From NCBI RefSeq assembly GCF_000024965.1, contig NC_013530.1:992001-1056000 (forward strand): a DNA stretch of 64,000 nucleotides. The letters run 5' to 3'. A model generated the notes under the pieces. That model had not been told where the DNA came from, made no database searches, and saw nothing but the letters and a program-made list of their open reading frames with translations. Position 1 is the stretch's first letter. Every line of letters starts with the position of its first letter. A program made the position numbers and the translations under genes. The DNA is from Xylanimonas cellulosilytica DSM 15894. Lineage in GTDB: Bacteria > Actinomycetota > Actinomycetes > Actinomycetales > Cellulomonadaceae. Below, in pieces: positions 26,342 through 34,696 of this stretch.

Positions 26342-27915
26342 AGCTGACCCTCCTGGCGAACACCCTCCGGCGCAGCGTGTGGCAGACGATCGGCGTCGTC
26401 GTCGGCGGGCTGTACGCCCTGACGATCGTGGGGATGCTCACCTTCGCCGCCGTCGCCGGCGGGACCACGGACGCGGTGCTGACCGGCCACGTGCTCACGA
26501 TGGCCGGCGCGCTGCTCGTGCTGGGCTGGTGGCTCGTCCCCGTGTTCCTCTACGGCGTCGACGCGACGCTGGACCCGCACCGCTTCGCCACCTACGGCAT
26601 CCCACGCGGCAGGCTGCTCCTGGGTCTCGGCGTGGCCGGAGTCGTCTCGATCCCGGGCCTCGCCACCCTGCTGATCGTGCTCGGGTCGGCGTTGGCCTGG
26701 TGGCGCAGCCCGGCGGCGCTGGCGGCCGCGCTGGTCGGCGCGGTGATCGCGCTCGCGCTGTGCGTCGTCGGGTCGCGTGCGATCACGACGGCGCTGTCGC
26801 CGCTGCTGGAGTCCCGTCGCTCGCGTGAGGTGCTGATGATCGCCGCGTTCGTGCCGATCATGCTGATCGGGCCGCTGTTCTCCTGGCTCGGCCAGCGGGC
26901 CGAGTCCGGGATCACCCTGGCCGCCGACGGCGCACGGTCGATCGCCGCCGACGGCGCAGGGCTGCTCGGGTGGACGCCGTTCGGGGCGCCCTGGGGGCTC
27001 GCCTCGGCGGTGCACGACGGCGACTGGCTGGGCGCGCTCGGGCGGCTCGTCGTGGCTCTCGGGTCGCTCGCGCTGCTCGCCCTGTGGTGGGACCGCACGC
27101 TCGCGCGCAGCCTGGAGAACCCGGCCAAGGGAGGCGGGACGAAGAGCGCACGGGGCAAGGGGCTCGGCGTGTTCGACCGGCTCCCGGCCACCCCGGTGGG
27201 GGCGGTCGCGGCACGGGCCGGCACGTACTGGCTGCGCGACCCGCGCTACTCCTCCTCGATCGTGGTCGTGCCGCTGCTCCCGGTCGTGCTGTGGTTCGCG
27301 ACCCGCGCGGGGGACGGTGCGGAGCTGATGCTGATCGTCGCCCCGCTGACGGCGTGGATCCTGGGCTTCAGCATCTCCAACGACATCGCCTACGACCACA
27401 CCGCCTTCGCGCTGCACGTCGCCACCGGGACCACCGGGAAGACGGACCGCTGGGGTCGCGTGATCCCGGTGCTCGCGATCGGGACGCCGCTGGTCGTCGC
27501 CTACGCCGTCGGCTCCGTGGCGGTGACGGGCCGCTGGGAGTGGCTGCCGCCGATCCTGGGGCTGACCCTCGGCACCCTCCCGGCGGCGAGCGGCATCTCC
27601 AGCGCGGTCTCGGCGCGCTGGCTCTACCCGGTGGCCAAACCCGGCGAGAGCCCGTTCAAGCAGCCTCAGGGTGCGACCGGCGCGACCATGCTCGCCCAGG
27701 CGGTCAACTCGGGTCTCACGCTCGCGGTCTGCGCCCCGGCGCTGGTGCTCACCGGGTTCGCCCTCTTCCTGCCGAGCGTCCCGCTGGGCTGGGTGACGCT
27801 CGTCGTCGCGCCCGCCCTCGGCGTCGTCGTGCTGGTCCTCGGCGTGCGCTGGGGGGCGGCGACGTACGACAGGCGGACGCCTGAGCTGCTGCAGCGCGTG
27901 CTGTCGTACGCCTGA
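26317..27915 (+). CDS. ABC-2-like exporter permease
   Basis: The 532-residue integral membrane protein starts at a GTG with AAGGGGAGG about seven bases upstream and begins VVAQFVRLKLTLLANTLRR. It has around twelve hydrophobic segments in two similar halves, with a charged loop in the middle (about residues 265-285: NPAKGGGTKSARGKG). The second half carries YWLRDPRYSSSIVVVPLLP and ILGFSISNDIAYDHTAFALH, as in large exporter permeases of actinobacteria. Transported substance unknown. Confidence 0.88.
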   Translation: MVAQFVRLKLTLLANTLRRSVWQTIGVVVGGLYALTIVGMLTFAAVAGGTTDAVLTGHVLTMAGALLVLGWWLVPVFLYGVDATLDPHRFATYGIPRGRLLLGLGVAGVVSIPGLATLLIVLGSALAWWRSPAALAAALVGAVIALALCVVGSRAITTALSPLLESRRSREVLMIAAFVPIMLIGPLFSWLGQRAESGITLAADGARSIAADGAGLLGWTPFGAPWGLASAVHDGDWLGALGRLVVALGSLALLALWWDRTLARSLENPAKGGGTKSARGKGLGVFDRLPATPVGAVAARAGTYWLRDPRYSSSIVVVPLLPVVLWFATRAGDGAELMLIVAPLTAWILGFSISNDIAYDHTAFALHVATGTTGKTDRWGRVIPVLAIGTPLVVAYAVGSVAVTGRWEWLPPILGLTLGTLPAASGISSAVSARWLYPVAKPGESPFKQPQGATGATMLAQAVNSGLTLAVCAPALVLTGFALFLPSVPLGWVTLVVAPALGVVVLVLGVRWGAATYDRRTPELLQRVLSYA

Positions 27916-27920
27916 GCCGG

Positions 27921-27954
27921 TCGCGCCGGGCCGGGTACCTCCGGCCCGGCGCGA
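27921..27954. terminator. Hairpin terminator after the exporter operon
   Basis: Perfect 14-bp arms (27921-27934 and 27941-27954) flank the loop GTACCT, starting seven bases after the permease stop codon. The stem is nearly pure GC and there is no T tract. Confidence 0.85.
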
Positions 27955-27983
27955 CGCCGCGGGCGGGCGTAGCGTCGCTGTCC

Positions 27984-28778
27984 ATGGAGCAGCCCATCGC
28001 CGCCGACGACCTGCGGGGTGCCCAGTTCGTCGAGGTCGACATGCAGGGCGCCCGTTTCCGGCTCGCCGACCTCTCGGGTGCCCGCTTCGACCAGAGCTAC
28101 CTCACCCAGGCCGTGCTGCGTGGCGTCGACCTCTCGGACGCCGAGATCGACGGCGAGCTGGACGGCCTGGTGCTCAACGGGGTGGCCGTCGCGCCCTTGA
28201 TCGAGGCCGCCCTCGACGAGAGGTTCCCCGGCCGGGCGGGCCGCCGGTCGAGCGATCCCACCGAGCAGCTCGCGGCCTTCGACGCCGCCCAGGCGCGCTG
28301 GGCGGAGGTCGTCGAGCGCGCGACGGCTCGGCCCGGGCTGCGCGACGCGCGCGTCGGGGGCGAGTGGTCGGTGAGCGAGACCCTCCGGCACCTCGTCCTG
28401 GCGACCGACGCGTGGCTGCGGCTCTCGGTGCTCGGCCTGCGTGACGCGTTCTGCCCGATCGGCGTGCTGTTCACCGAGTGGGAGGGCCACGCGGCGGAGC
28501 TGGGCATCGACCCGGGGGCGACGCCGTCGTGGGAGGAGGTGCTCGCGGCACGCGCCGACCGCGTCGCCCAGGTGCGGGCCTTCCTGGCCGCCCAGACTGC
28601 GGAGACGTTCGCGCGGCGCCCGCACCGCCTGCCCCCGTGGGACGAGGGTGCGCCCGGCCCGGACCGCGACCGGATGACCGTCGGGCGCTGCCTGGGCGTC
28701 ATCGGGAACGAGGAGTGGGAGCACCTGCGCTTCGCGCTGCGCGACCTGGACGCGTTGGCGGCGGGCGACGGCCCGTAG
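27984..28778 (+). CDS. Pentapeptide-repeat plus DinB-like protein
   Basis: The 264-residue protein starts with pentapeptide-type repeats (about 8-58: LRGAQFVEVDMQGARFRLAD and LRGVDLSDAEID), then a DinB/DUF664-like four-helix domain with VGGEWSVSETLRHLVLATD and a late NEEWEHLRFALRDLDAL. DinB-like domains often bind a metal through histidines and act on thiols such as mycothiol; that role is only a possibility here. Its TAG stop is part of the -10 box of ychF. Confidence 0.82.
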   Translation: MEQPIAADDLRGAQFVEVDMQGARFRLADLSGARFDQSYLTQAVLRGVDLSDAEIDGELDGLVLNGVAVAPLIEAALDERFPGRAGRRSSDPTEQLAAFDAAQARWAEVVERATARPGLRDARVGGEWSVSETLRHLVLATDAWLRLSVLGLRDAFCPIGVLFTEWEGHAAELGIDPGATPSWEEVLAARADRVAQVRAFLAAQTAETFARRPHRLPPWDEGAPGPDRDRMTVGRCLGVIGNEEWEHLRFALRDLDALAAGDGP

Positions 28779-28781
28779 ACT
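28776..28781 (+). promoter_or_regulatory. -10 box of ychF overlapping the upstream stop codon
   Basis: TAGACT, the same hexamer as before ispH, lies eight bases before the ychF GTG. Its TAG is the stop codon of the DinB-like gene. Confidence 0.5.
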
Positions 28782-28789
28782 CATCCGAC

Positions 28790-29875
28790 GTGGCTCTCAC
28801 CATCGGCATCGTCGGCCTGCCCAACGTCGGCAAGTCCACCCTCTTCAACGCCCTGACGCGCAACCAGGTGCTCGCCGCGAACTACCCGTTCGCGACCATC
28901 GAGCCCAACGTGGGCGTGGTGCCGCTCCCGGACCCGCGGCTGAACACGCTCGCGGGGATCTTCGGCAGCGAGCGGATCCTGCCCGCCACGGTGTCGTTCG
29001 TCGACATCGCGGGCATCGTCAAGGGTGCCTCGGAGGGTGAGGGCCTGGGCAACAAGTTCCTCGCGAACATCCGCGAGGCGGACGCGATCTGCCAGGTGAC
29101 CCGCGTCTTCTCGGACCCCGACGTCATCCGCGTCGAGGGCTCCACGGATGCCGAGGGCGACATCGAGACGATCGCGACCGAGCTCATCCTGGCCGACCTC
29201 CAGACCCTCGAGAAGGCGCTGCCGCGCATCGAGAAGGAGGTCAAGATCAAGAAGGGCGACCCGGCCCTCCTGGACGCGGGCAAGAAGGCCCAGTCGATCC
29301 TCGAGGCGGGCACCACGCTCTTCCAGGGCGCCAAGGCCGCGGGCCTCGACCTCGCCGAGATCGCGTCCTTCCAGCTCATGACGGCCAAGCCGTTCATCTA
29401 CGTCTTCAACACCGACGACGCCGGCCTGGCGGACACCGCGATGCAGGACGAGCTGCGCGCGCTGGTCGCCCCGGCCGACGCGATCTTCCTCGACGCCAAG
29501 TTCGAGTCCGAGCTCGTGGAGCTCGAGCCCGAGGAGGCGCGCGAGATGCTGGAGGCGAACGGCCAGGAGGAGTCGGGCCTCGACCAGCTCGCGAAGGTCG
29601 GCTTCCACACCCTCGGCCTGCAGACGTACCTCACGGCGGGCCCGAAGGAGTCGCGCGCCTGGACGATCCGCACGGGGTGGAAGGCCCCGCAGGCCGCCGG
29701 CGTCATCCACACCGACTTCGAGCGCGGCTTCATCAAGGCCGAGGTCATCGGCTTCGAGGACCTCGTCGAGGCAGGCTCGGTGGCCGCGGCCCGCTCGGCG
29801 GGCAAGGCCCGCATCGAGGGCAAGGACTACGTCATGGCCGACGGCGACGTCGTGGAGTTCCGCTTCAACGTCTAG
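28790..29875 (+). CDS. ychF: Redox-regulated ATPase/GTPase YchF (Obg family)
   Basis: YchF is a universal ribosome-associated nucleotide hydrolase of the Obg group that prefers ATP. The 361-residue product has the P-loop GLPNVGKSTLFNALT, PFATIEPNVGVVPLPD, FVDIAGIVKGASEGEGLGNKF, a helical insert and a C-terminal TGS domain ending DYVMADGDVVEFRFNV. The GTG at 28790 gives the standard N-terminus VALTIGIVGLPN. Confidence 0.96.
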   Translation: MALTIGIVGLPNVGKSTLFNALTRNQVLAANYPFATIEPNVGVVPLPDPRLNTLAGIFGSERILPATVSFVDIAGIVKGASEGEGLGNKFLANIREADAICQVTRVFSDPDVIRVEGSTDAEGDIETIATELILADLQTLEKALPRIEKEVKIKKGDPALLDAGKKAQSILEAGTTLFQGAKAAGLDLAEIASFQLMTAKPFIYVFNTDDAGLADTAMQDELRALVAPADAIFLDAKFESELVELEPEEAREMLEANGQEESGLDQLAKVGFHTLGLQTYLTAGPKESRAWTIRTGWKAPQAAGVIHTDFERGFIKAEVIGFEDLVEAGSVAAARSAGKARIEGKDYVMADGDVVEFRFNV

Positions 29876-29912
29876 CGTCGTTGACGCAGGGCGTTGTATG
29901 GAGGTGCGGAGG

Positions 29913-30233
29913 ATGTCGAACTCGTCGACTACCACTGAGGCCGACCTGATCGAGCCGATCCATCCCGGAGAGATCCTGATGGAGGACTTCATCAAGGGCT
30001 TCGGGATCACGCAGAACAAGCTCGCGGTGTCGATCGGTGTGTCGCCGCGTCGGATCAACGAGATCGTGCACGGCAAGCGGGGCATCACAGCGGACACGGC
30101 GATCCGATTGGCTCGGTACTTCGGCACGTCCGAGGAGTTCTGGATGAACCTGCAGTCGAACTACGAGCTGCGTCTGGAGCGACGTGCGCTGCGTGAGAAG
30201 GTCGCCGCAATCACCCCGCTGAAGGTCGCGTGA
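29913..30233 (+). CDS. higA: HigA-type antitoxin without a toxin partner
   Basis: This 106-residue protein has the HigA/VapI-type helix-turn-helix: EPIHPGEILMEDFIKGFG, ITQNKLAVSIGVSPRRINEI and HGKRGITADTAIRLARYFG, with EEFWMNLQSNYEL. In type II systems HigA neutralises the HigB ribonuclease and represses the operon. HigB is normally encoded just upstream, but only 37 bp separate this gene from ychF, so it is an orphan. The ATG at 29913 is preferred over 29898 because GGAGG precedes it at eight bases. Codon use is less GC-extreme than in the neighbours. Confidence 0.85.
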   Translation: MSNSSTTTEADLIEPIHPGEILMEDFIKGFGITQNKLAVSIGVSPRRINEIVHGKRGITADTAIRLARYFGTSEEFWMNLQSNYELRLERRALREKVAAITPLKVA

Positions 30234-30235
30234 GC

Positions 30236-30409
30236 GTGGAGTCACCCGTGGCGTTGCGCCGGCTTCGCGCGTCCGACGCCGGTGCCGTCCAGGCAGCGTT
30301 CGCGTCCAACGTGGACATGGCTCGGCAAGGAGGCGTCGTGACGCTCACGGACGCCGAGAAATACGTCTCGGCGCCGACGTTCGATGCCATCCCGATGATC
30401 GGAGCCTGA
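30236..30409 (+). pseudogene. Truncated N-terminus of a GNAT acetyltransferase
   Basis: A GTG two bases after the higA stop opens a 57-codon frame, VALRRLRASDAGAVQAAF then NVDMARQGGVVTLTDAEKYV, which resembles the first 50 residues of GNAT N-acetyltransferases. It then stops after APTFDAIPMIGA, without the acetyl-CoA-binding core. It is probably the remnant of a full gene cut by deletion next to the hipBA locus. Confidence 0.6.
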
Positions 30410-30464
30410 CGACTCACTGCAGATGGTTGTCTGTGCCGGAACTCAGCAGAGCTCCGCTTCAATG

Positions 30465-31709
30465 TCACAGCGTCGTCCGTGCCCCTGCACTCACCGCTTC
30501 GAGTCGCGGCTCGATCGACTCGGCCATCATGGTGATCTCGCGCTCGCCGATCCGGTTTCCGCGCGCCTGCTCCCGCCAACCGGTCAGAGCCCCGGCGACG
30601 CGACCCATCCTCTCGCGGGCTCGTACGGTCGTCAGGCCGCAGTCCTCGGCCAGTGCGAGCAGGCCGTCGACCTCGTCGGGCGGGGCGTCGGCTCCCATGA
30701 TCGACGTCGACCGCGCCCGCCACGGGTCGGGGGTCGGGTTGACGTCGAACACGGGGCTCAGCGTCCACGAGCCCTGGTCGGCGAGAAAGCCGTGGTTGCG
30801 TAGGTGGTCGTCGGTGTTACCGAGCGCGACGCTCGCGATGACGCGGTCGAAGAGTTCCTGGTGATCTTGCCTCGGGGAACGCGACAGGTCGCGCATCGCC
30901 TCGGCGACGTCCGCGTAGTCGCGGTGCTGGCCGTCGACGGAGCCGGTGGCCGTCATGGCGCTGATGTAGCCGATGCGGTCTCCTGTGCTCGTACGGTCGA
31001 ACCTGCGCAGGATCAGCACGCTGCGCTCTCCCACGCGTGTGAGCCGTCGCTGGGGCGTGCGGATCCCCGCGCGCTCCATCAGATCGAGCGCCGTCGCCTC
31101 CCAGGCCATGACGTCCCACCGATCGCTGCCGTGGGGGAACTTGGCGATCGCGAGACTGCCGTCCTCCAGGCGTACCGAAGCCTTGGGCCGCGCACCGCCA
31201 AGGCCTGTGGTCCCGGTGTCCAGGAGCTGCTTGAGGGCCGCTGAAGGATCCTCGTCGGAGGCCAGCTCGTCTGAGGCGTGCAGCAGTTCCGGCAGCGAGA
31301 CGAGCCGCGGGACGCTTGAGGCCTTCCCGAGGAAGTCTTCGTGACCGGGCAGCCGGAAGCGCAGCGCGCCCTGGCGGGTGTCGTCACTGACTCCCAGCAG
31401 GAAGTCGAGGTCGTCCAGGTGGCGCGGACTCCTGCTCTCCTCGCGTGCGCGTGCGCGCTCGGCCTTCTCGACAAGGCCCCGGCCCCACCTGTCGGGGGCG
31501 CTGTCGGCAAACGCTCGGACGAGCCCGCTCTGGTGCTGGGCGCCGGACACCAGTGGCAGCGCCGGGTCGAGGGCTGTGCCGTCGCCCGCGAGGTAGCCCG
31601 GGTCGTAGAGGAACGTCGTGGAGACCTGGCCGCGCGTCCGGGTGAAGTGGGCCTGACCCACGAGACGCGTGCGCCCTGCCTCGTCTACGAGGACTTCGAT
31701 CGTGGTCAT
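30465..31709 (-). CDS. hipA: HipA-family serine/threonine kinase toxin
   Basis: HipA kinases phosphorylate a target such as a glutamyl-tRNA synthetase and cause growth arrest. The 414-residue protein has an N-terminal subdomain (about 1-105), a Gly-rich nucleotide loop (GTTGLGGARPKASV), lysine in LAIAKFPHGSD, the catalytic loop SVALGNTDDHLRNHGFL and the metal-binding SPVFDVNP. All key residues appear intact. The start overlaps the antitoxin stop in ATGA, as in typical hipBA operons. Confidence 0.92.
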   Translation of the reverse strand: MTTIEVLVDEAGRTRLVGQAHFTRTRGQVSTTFLYDPGYLAGDGTALDPALPLVSGAQHQSGLVRAFADSAPDRWGRGLVEKAERARAREESRSPRHLDDLDFLLGVSDDTRQGALRFRLPGHEDFLGKASSVPRLVSLPELLHASDELASDEDPSAALKQLLDTGTTGLGGARPKASVRLEDGSLAIAKFPHGSDRWDVMAWEATALDLMERAGIRTPQRRLTRVGERSVLILRRFDRTSTGDRIGYISAMTATGSVDGQHRDYADVAEAMRDLSRSPRQDHQELFDRVIASVALGNTDDHLRNHGFLADQGSWTLSPVFDVNPTPDPWRARSTSIMGADAPPDEVDGLLALAEDCGLTTVRARERMGRVAGALTGWREQARGNRIGEREITMMAESIEPRLEAVSAGARTTL

Positions 31710-31993
31710 CGCGCGCGCTTCTTCGTGAGGTTGCCCGCTCGCAGACGGCCGATGTCGCTGTTCAGCGGGTCGATCGCCTCGACGGTCTGGTCGAGCACGC
31801 CGAGTGCGCGGAGCACCTGGGCGACGCTGCGGAAGCTCACGCCGGGATCGCCGGTCTCGATCTTGCGCAGAGTGTCGCGGGTGATGCCCGCGCGCTCGGC
31901 CACCTGCTGCGCCGTCAGACCCAGGACCATGCGCCAACCACGCACATGCTCACCGAAGGAAGCGATCTGTCGATCGATCCTGTACCCAGCCAT
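31706..31993 (-). CDS. hipB: HipB-type XRE antitoxin
   Basis: The 95-residue DNA-binding antitoxin has the helix-turn-helix GLTAQQVAERAGITRDTLRKIETGD (shown here in family terms as two helices) and a basic tail ending NLTKKRAR. The ATG at 31993 is preceded by GGAGCG. It is the first gene of the hipBA operon, should bind HipA and repress its own promoter, and has two matching inverted half-sites upstream. Confidence 0.9.
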   Translation of the reverse strand: MAGYRIDRQIASFGEHVRGWRMVLGLTAQQVAERAGITRDTLRKIETGDPGVSFRSVAQVLRALGVLDQTVEAIDPLNSDIGRLRAGNLTKKRAR

Positions 31994-31999
31994 GTTCGC

Positions 32000-32070
32000 T
32001 CCGTCCGTATATGACGATCCTACTCCCCGGATCCTGCCGTTATGGCGACAAGACACGTCATACAGACGGA
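32000..32070. promoter_or_regulatory. Inverted half-sites upstream of hipB, candidate autoregulatory operators
   Basis: TCCGTCCGTATATGACG (32000-32016) and CGTCATACAGACGGA (32056-32070) are imperfect inverted copies sharing TCCGTC.GTAT..GACG. They lie 40 bp apart just upstream of the hipB start codon, the usual layout for HipB operators. The promoter boxes between them are not clear. Confidence 0.55.
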
Positions 32071-32143
32071 AGGAAGCCGAGTTGGTCGGTCGCGGGCCGG
32101 CCATGAGGTCGCGACAGCACGCCCCCCGGATAGGGTTCCTGGC

Positions 32144-32629
32144 GTGCCCCGCCTGCGCCTCGAGACCTTCGTCCCCGGGGCGACGCCTGCCGACTGCTTC
32201 GCGCTGAGCCTGTCGGTCGACGCGCACGCGGCGTCGCTGGCGCACTCGGGCGAGCGCGCCGTCGGTGGGGTCACCTCGGGGGAGTTGCGCCTGGGGGACA
32301 CCGTCACGTGGCGCGCCGTGCACTTCGGGATCCCGTTCCGGATGACGGCGGCCGTCACCGCCTACGAGGCGCCGTACCGGTTCGTCGACGAGCAGGTCGC
32401 GGGGCCGTTCGCCCGATGGCGCCACGAGCACCTGTTCACCGCCGTCGACGGCGGCACGCTGATGGTCGACGTCGCAGACTTCGCCGCGCCGCTCGGCGCC
32501 ATCGGGCGGGCCGTCGACGTGCTCGTCCTTGAGCGGTACATGACCCGGCTGCTGCGCCGTCGGAACGCTTGGCTGGCGGAACGGCTCGCCGGAGCGGTGC
32601 AGCGCGGGGGCCGCGCGGGCGCCGTCTGA
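32144..32629 (+). CDS. SRPBCC/START-like domain protein
   Basis: The 161-residue protein begins VPRLRLETFVPGATPADCF and carries RAVGGVTSGELRLGDTVTW, HFGIPFRMTAAVTAYEAPYRFVDEQ (two pieces) and FARWRHEHLFTAVDGGTLM, which fit the SRPBCC fold that binds hydrophobic ligands. Ligand and role are unknown. TAGGGT at 32131-32136 lies seven bases before the GTG, so it looks leaderless. The frame is open upstream into the hipB promoter, which I treat as non-coding. Confidence 0.82.
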   Translation: MPRLRLETFVPGATPADCFALSLSVDAHAASLAHSGERAVGGVTSGELRLGDTVTWRAVHFGIPFRMTAAVTAYEAPYRFVDEQVAGPFARWRHEHLFTAVDGGTLMVDVADFAAPLGAIGRAVDVLVLERYMTRLLRRRNAWLAERLAGAVQRGGRAGAV

Positions 32630-32659
32630 CCAGGGACGATGCCCACATCGTGAGCAGAT

Positions 32660-32675
32660 CGCCAATCGATTGGCG
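32660..32675. promoter_or_regulatory. Perfect 16-bp palindrome upstream of the second importer operon
   Basis: CGCCAATCGATTGGCG is fully self-complementary and is flanked by GAT/ATC bases that nearly extend it. It lies in the 252-bp region between the SRPBCC gene and the binding-protein gene, about 200 bp upstream of the latter. It is a strong candidate operator for an unknown dimeric regulator. Confidence 0.5.
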
Positions 32676-32728
32676 CCAGATCAGCGAGCAGCGGCACCCT
32701 TCGGGTGGACAACCTCCAACTTCGTATC

Positions 32729-32739
32729 AAATGGGTAAC
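32729..32739 (+). promoter_or_regulatory. AAATGGGTAAC motif shared with the third importer's promoter
   Basis: AAATGGGTAAC here and AAATGGTAAC at 38859 both lie about 145-155 bp upstream of a binding-protein gene. The surrounding sequence is AT-rich for this genome. It may be a promoter part or a shared regulator site. Confidence 0.4.
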
Positions 32740-32881
32740 AATCAATCCCTGGTTGCCGCCTGTGTCCCAAGGCACACTTCTCCGGGACTACGGTTTCCGC
32801 ACACCCGCCCCCCGGGCCAAGTGAGGTCGGCGTCACACCCCGATGCCGACGGGGGCCGGAGTGCTTCCGGAGGAGGAAACC

Positions 32882-34546
32882 TTGAAGATCAGGCGAATCG
32901 CCAGTGTGACTGCGACGGCGGCAGCCTTCGCGCTCGTGATGACCGCGTGCAGCGGCGGCGACGACGGTGCCGAGTCCACGGAGAGCCCGACCCAGGCCGC
33001 AGCCTCGGGCGGATCGTTCTCCATGTACATCGGCGAGCCGGAGAACGCGCTCGTCCCGGGCAACACGTCCGAGACCGAGGGCGGGCAGATCGTCGACGCC
33101 CTGTGGACCGGCCTGGTGACCTATGGCGACGAGACGGAGCTCACCTGGGACGGTGTGGCCGAGTCGATCGAGTCCGACGACGCCACCACCTGGACCGTGA
33201 CGCTCAAGGACGGCTGGACCTTCCACGACGGCACCCCCGTCGACGCCAAGTCGTTCGTCGACGCGTGGAACTACACCTCCTACTCGCCGAACGGGTACGG
33301 CAACTCGTACTTCTTCTCGAACATCGTCGGCTACGACGAGCTGCAGGCCGAGACGGACGACGAGGGCGAGGTCGTCGAGGACCCCGCGGCGACCGAGATG
33401 TCCGGCCTCGAGGTCGTGGACGAGAAGACGTTCACGGTCGAGCTGACGGGTCCGTTCGCCCAGTTCCCGATCACCACCGGCTACACGGCCTTCTTCCCGC
33501 TCCCGGAGGCGTTCTTCGACGACCCGGATGCGTTCGGCAAGAAGCCGATCGGCAACGGCCCGTTCATGGCCGAGACCGAGCTCGTCCCCGGCCAGGGCAT
33601 CACCCTCGCCAGGTACGAGGACTACGCCGGCCCGAACAAGGCCAACGCCGACTCTGTCGAGCTGCGCATCTACTCCTCCATGGACACGGCGTACCTGGAC
33701 GTCCAGGGCGGCTCGCTCGACATCGTCGACACGATCCCGCCGGACGCCATCACCACGGCACCCGACGTGTTCGGCGACCGCTACCAGGAGTTCCCGTCGT
33801 CGTCGTTCACGTACGTGGGCATCCCGACGTACGACGAGCGCTACCAGGACAAGCGTGTCCGTCAGGCGATCTCCATGGCGATCGACCGTGAGGCCATCAC
33901 CGAGGCCATCTTCAACGGCACGCGCCTCCCGGCGGCCGACGCGATCCCCCCGGTCATCGACGGCTACCGTGAGGACGCCTGCAAGTACTGCACGCTCAAC
34001 GTCGAGGAGGCCAACACGCTGCTCGACGAGGCCGGCTTCGACCGGTCGCAGCCGATCGAGCTGTGGTTCAACGCCGGCGCCGGGCACGACGCCTGGGTCG
34101 AGGCCGTGGGCAACCAGGTCAAGCAGAACCTCGGTGTGGACTTCGTGCTCAAGGGCGACCTGGACTTCGCCCAGTACCTCCCGCTCGGTGACGCGAAGGG
34201 CTTCACCGGTCCGTTCCGTCTGGGCTGGGTGATGGACTACCCGTCGCCGCAGAACTACCTGGAGCCGCTGTACTCGACCGCGGCCCTCCCGCCGGCCGGA
34301 TCGAACGCGTCGTTCTACTCCAACCCGGAGTTCGACGCCCTGATCTCCCAGGGCAACCAGGCGGCCACCAACGAGGAGGCCATCGCGCTCTACCAGCAGG
34401 CGGACGACGTCCTCCTCGAGGACCTGCCGATCATCCCGATGTTCTTCGGGCTGGTCCAGTCCGTGAACTCGGAGAACGTCACCAACGTCCGGGTGGACGC
34501 GTTCACGCGCGTCGACCTGCCCGCCGTGCAGGTCGTCAACCCGTGA
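32882..34546 (+). CDS. Family-5 peptide-type binding lipoprotein (second importer)
   Basis: This 554-residue lipoprotein has signal peptide KIRRIASVTATAAAFALVMTAC (broken here: KIRRIASVTATAAAF, then ALVMTAC, Cys23). The TTG at 32882 is chosen: GGAGGAAACC precedes it and the KIRR start matches the paralogue at 39004. OppA-type motifs include WTVTLKDGWTFHDGTPVDAK, IYSSMDTAYLDVQGGSLDI (part) and KRVRQAISMAIDREAI. It is followed by a hairpin and by the permease and ATPase genes of an Opp/Dpp importer, probably for oligopeptides. Confidence 0.93.
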   Translation: MKIRRIASVTATAAAFALVMTACSGGDDGAESTESPTQAAASGGSFSMYIGEPENALVPGNTSETEGGQIVDALWTGLVTYGDETELTWDGVAESIESDDATTWTVTLKDGWTFHDGTPVDAKSFVDAWNYTSYSPNGYGNSYFFSNIVGYDELQAETDDEGEVVEDPAATEMSGLEVVDEKTFTVELTGPFAQFPITTGYTAFFPLPEAFFDDPDAFGKKPIGNGPFMAETELVPGQGITLARYEDYAGPNKANADSVELRIYSSMDTAYLDVQGGSLDIVDTIPPDAITTAPDVFGDRYQEFPSSSFTYVGIPTYDERYQDKRVRQAISMAIDREAITEAIFNGTRLPAADAIPPVIDGYREDACKYCTLNVEEANTLLDEAGFDRSQPIELWFNAGAGHDAWVEAVGNQVKQNLGVDFVLKGDLDFAQYLPLGDAKGFTGPFRLGWVMDYPSPQNYLEPLYSTAALPPAGSNASFYSNPEFDALISQGNQAATNEEAIALYQQADDVLLEDLPIIPMFFGLVQSVNSENVTNVRVDAFTRVDLPAVQVVNP

Positions 34547-34552
34547 GTCACT

Positions 34553-34586
34553 GAGGTGGCGGGGCCGGCAACGGCCCCGCCACCTC
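34553..34586. terminator. Hairpin between binding-protein and permease genes
   Basis: Perfect 15-bp arms (34553-34567 and 34572-34586) flank the tetraloop GCAA. It starts six bases after the binding-protein stop codon. As a partial terminator or RNA-stabilising hairpin it would give more binding protein than membrane components. Confidence 0.85.
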
Positions 34587-34696
34587 GGGTGCGTGGGAGC
34601 ACGCCCGCCCTCCCACGCACCCTCTGCCATGCCGCGCAAGCGACGACGGCGTGACCGTGACTCCGTGCACCTCCGTCCAGTGGTGAGGAGAACACC

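Noticed and set aside
29876-29912. A HigB toxin upstream of higA
   Set aside because: Only 37 bp lie between ychF and higA and no toxin-like residues can be read there.
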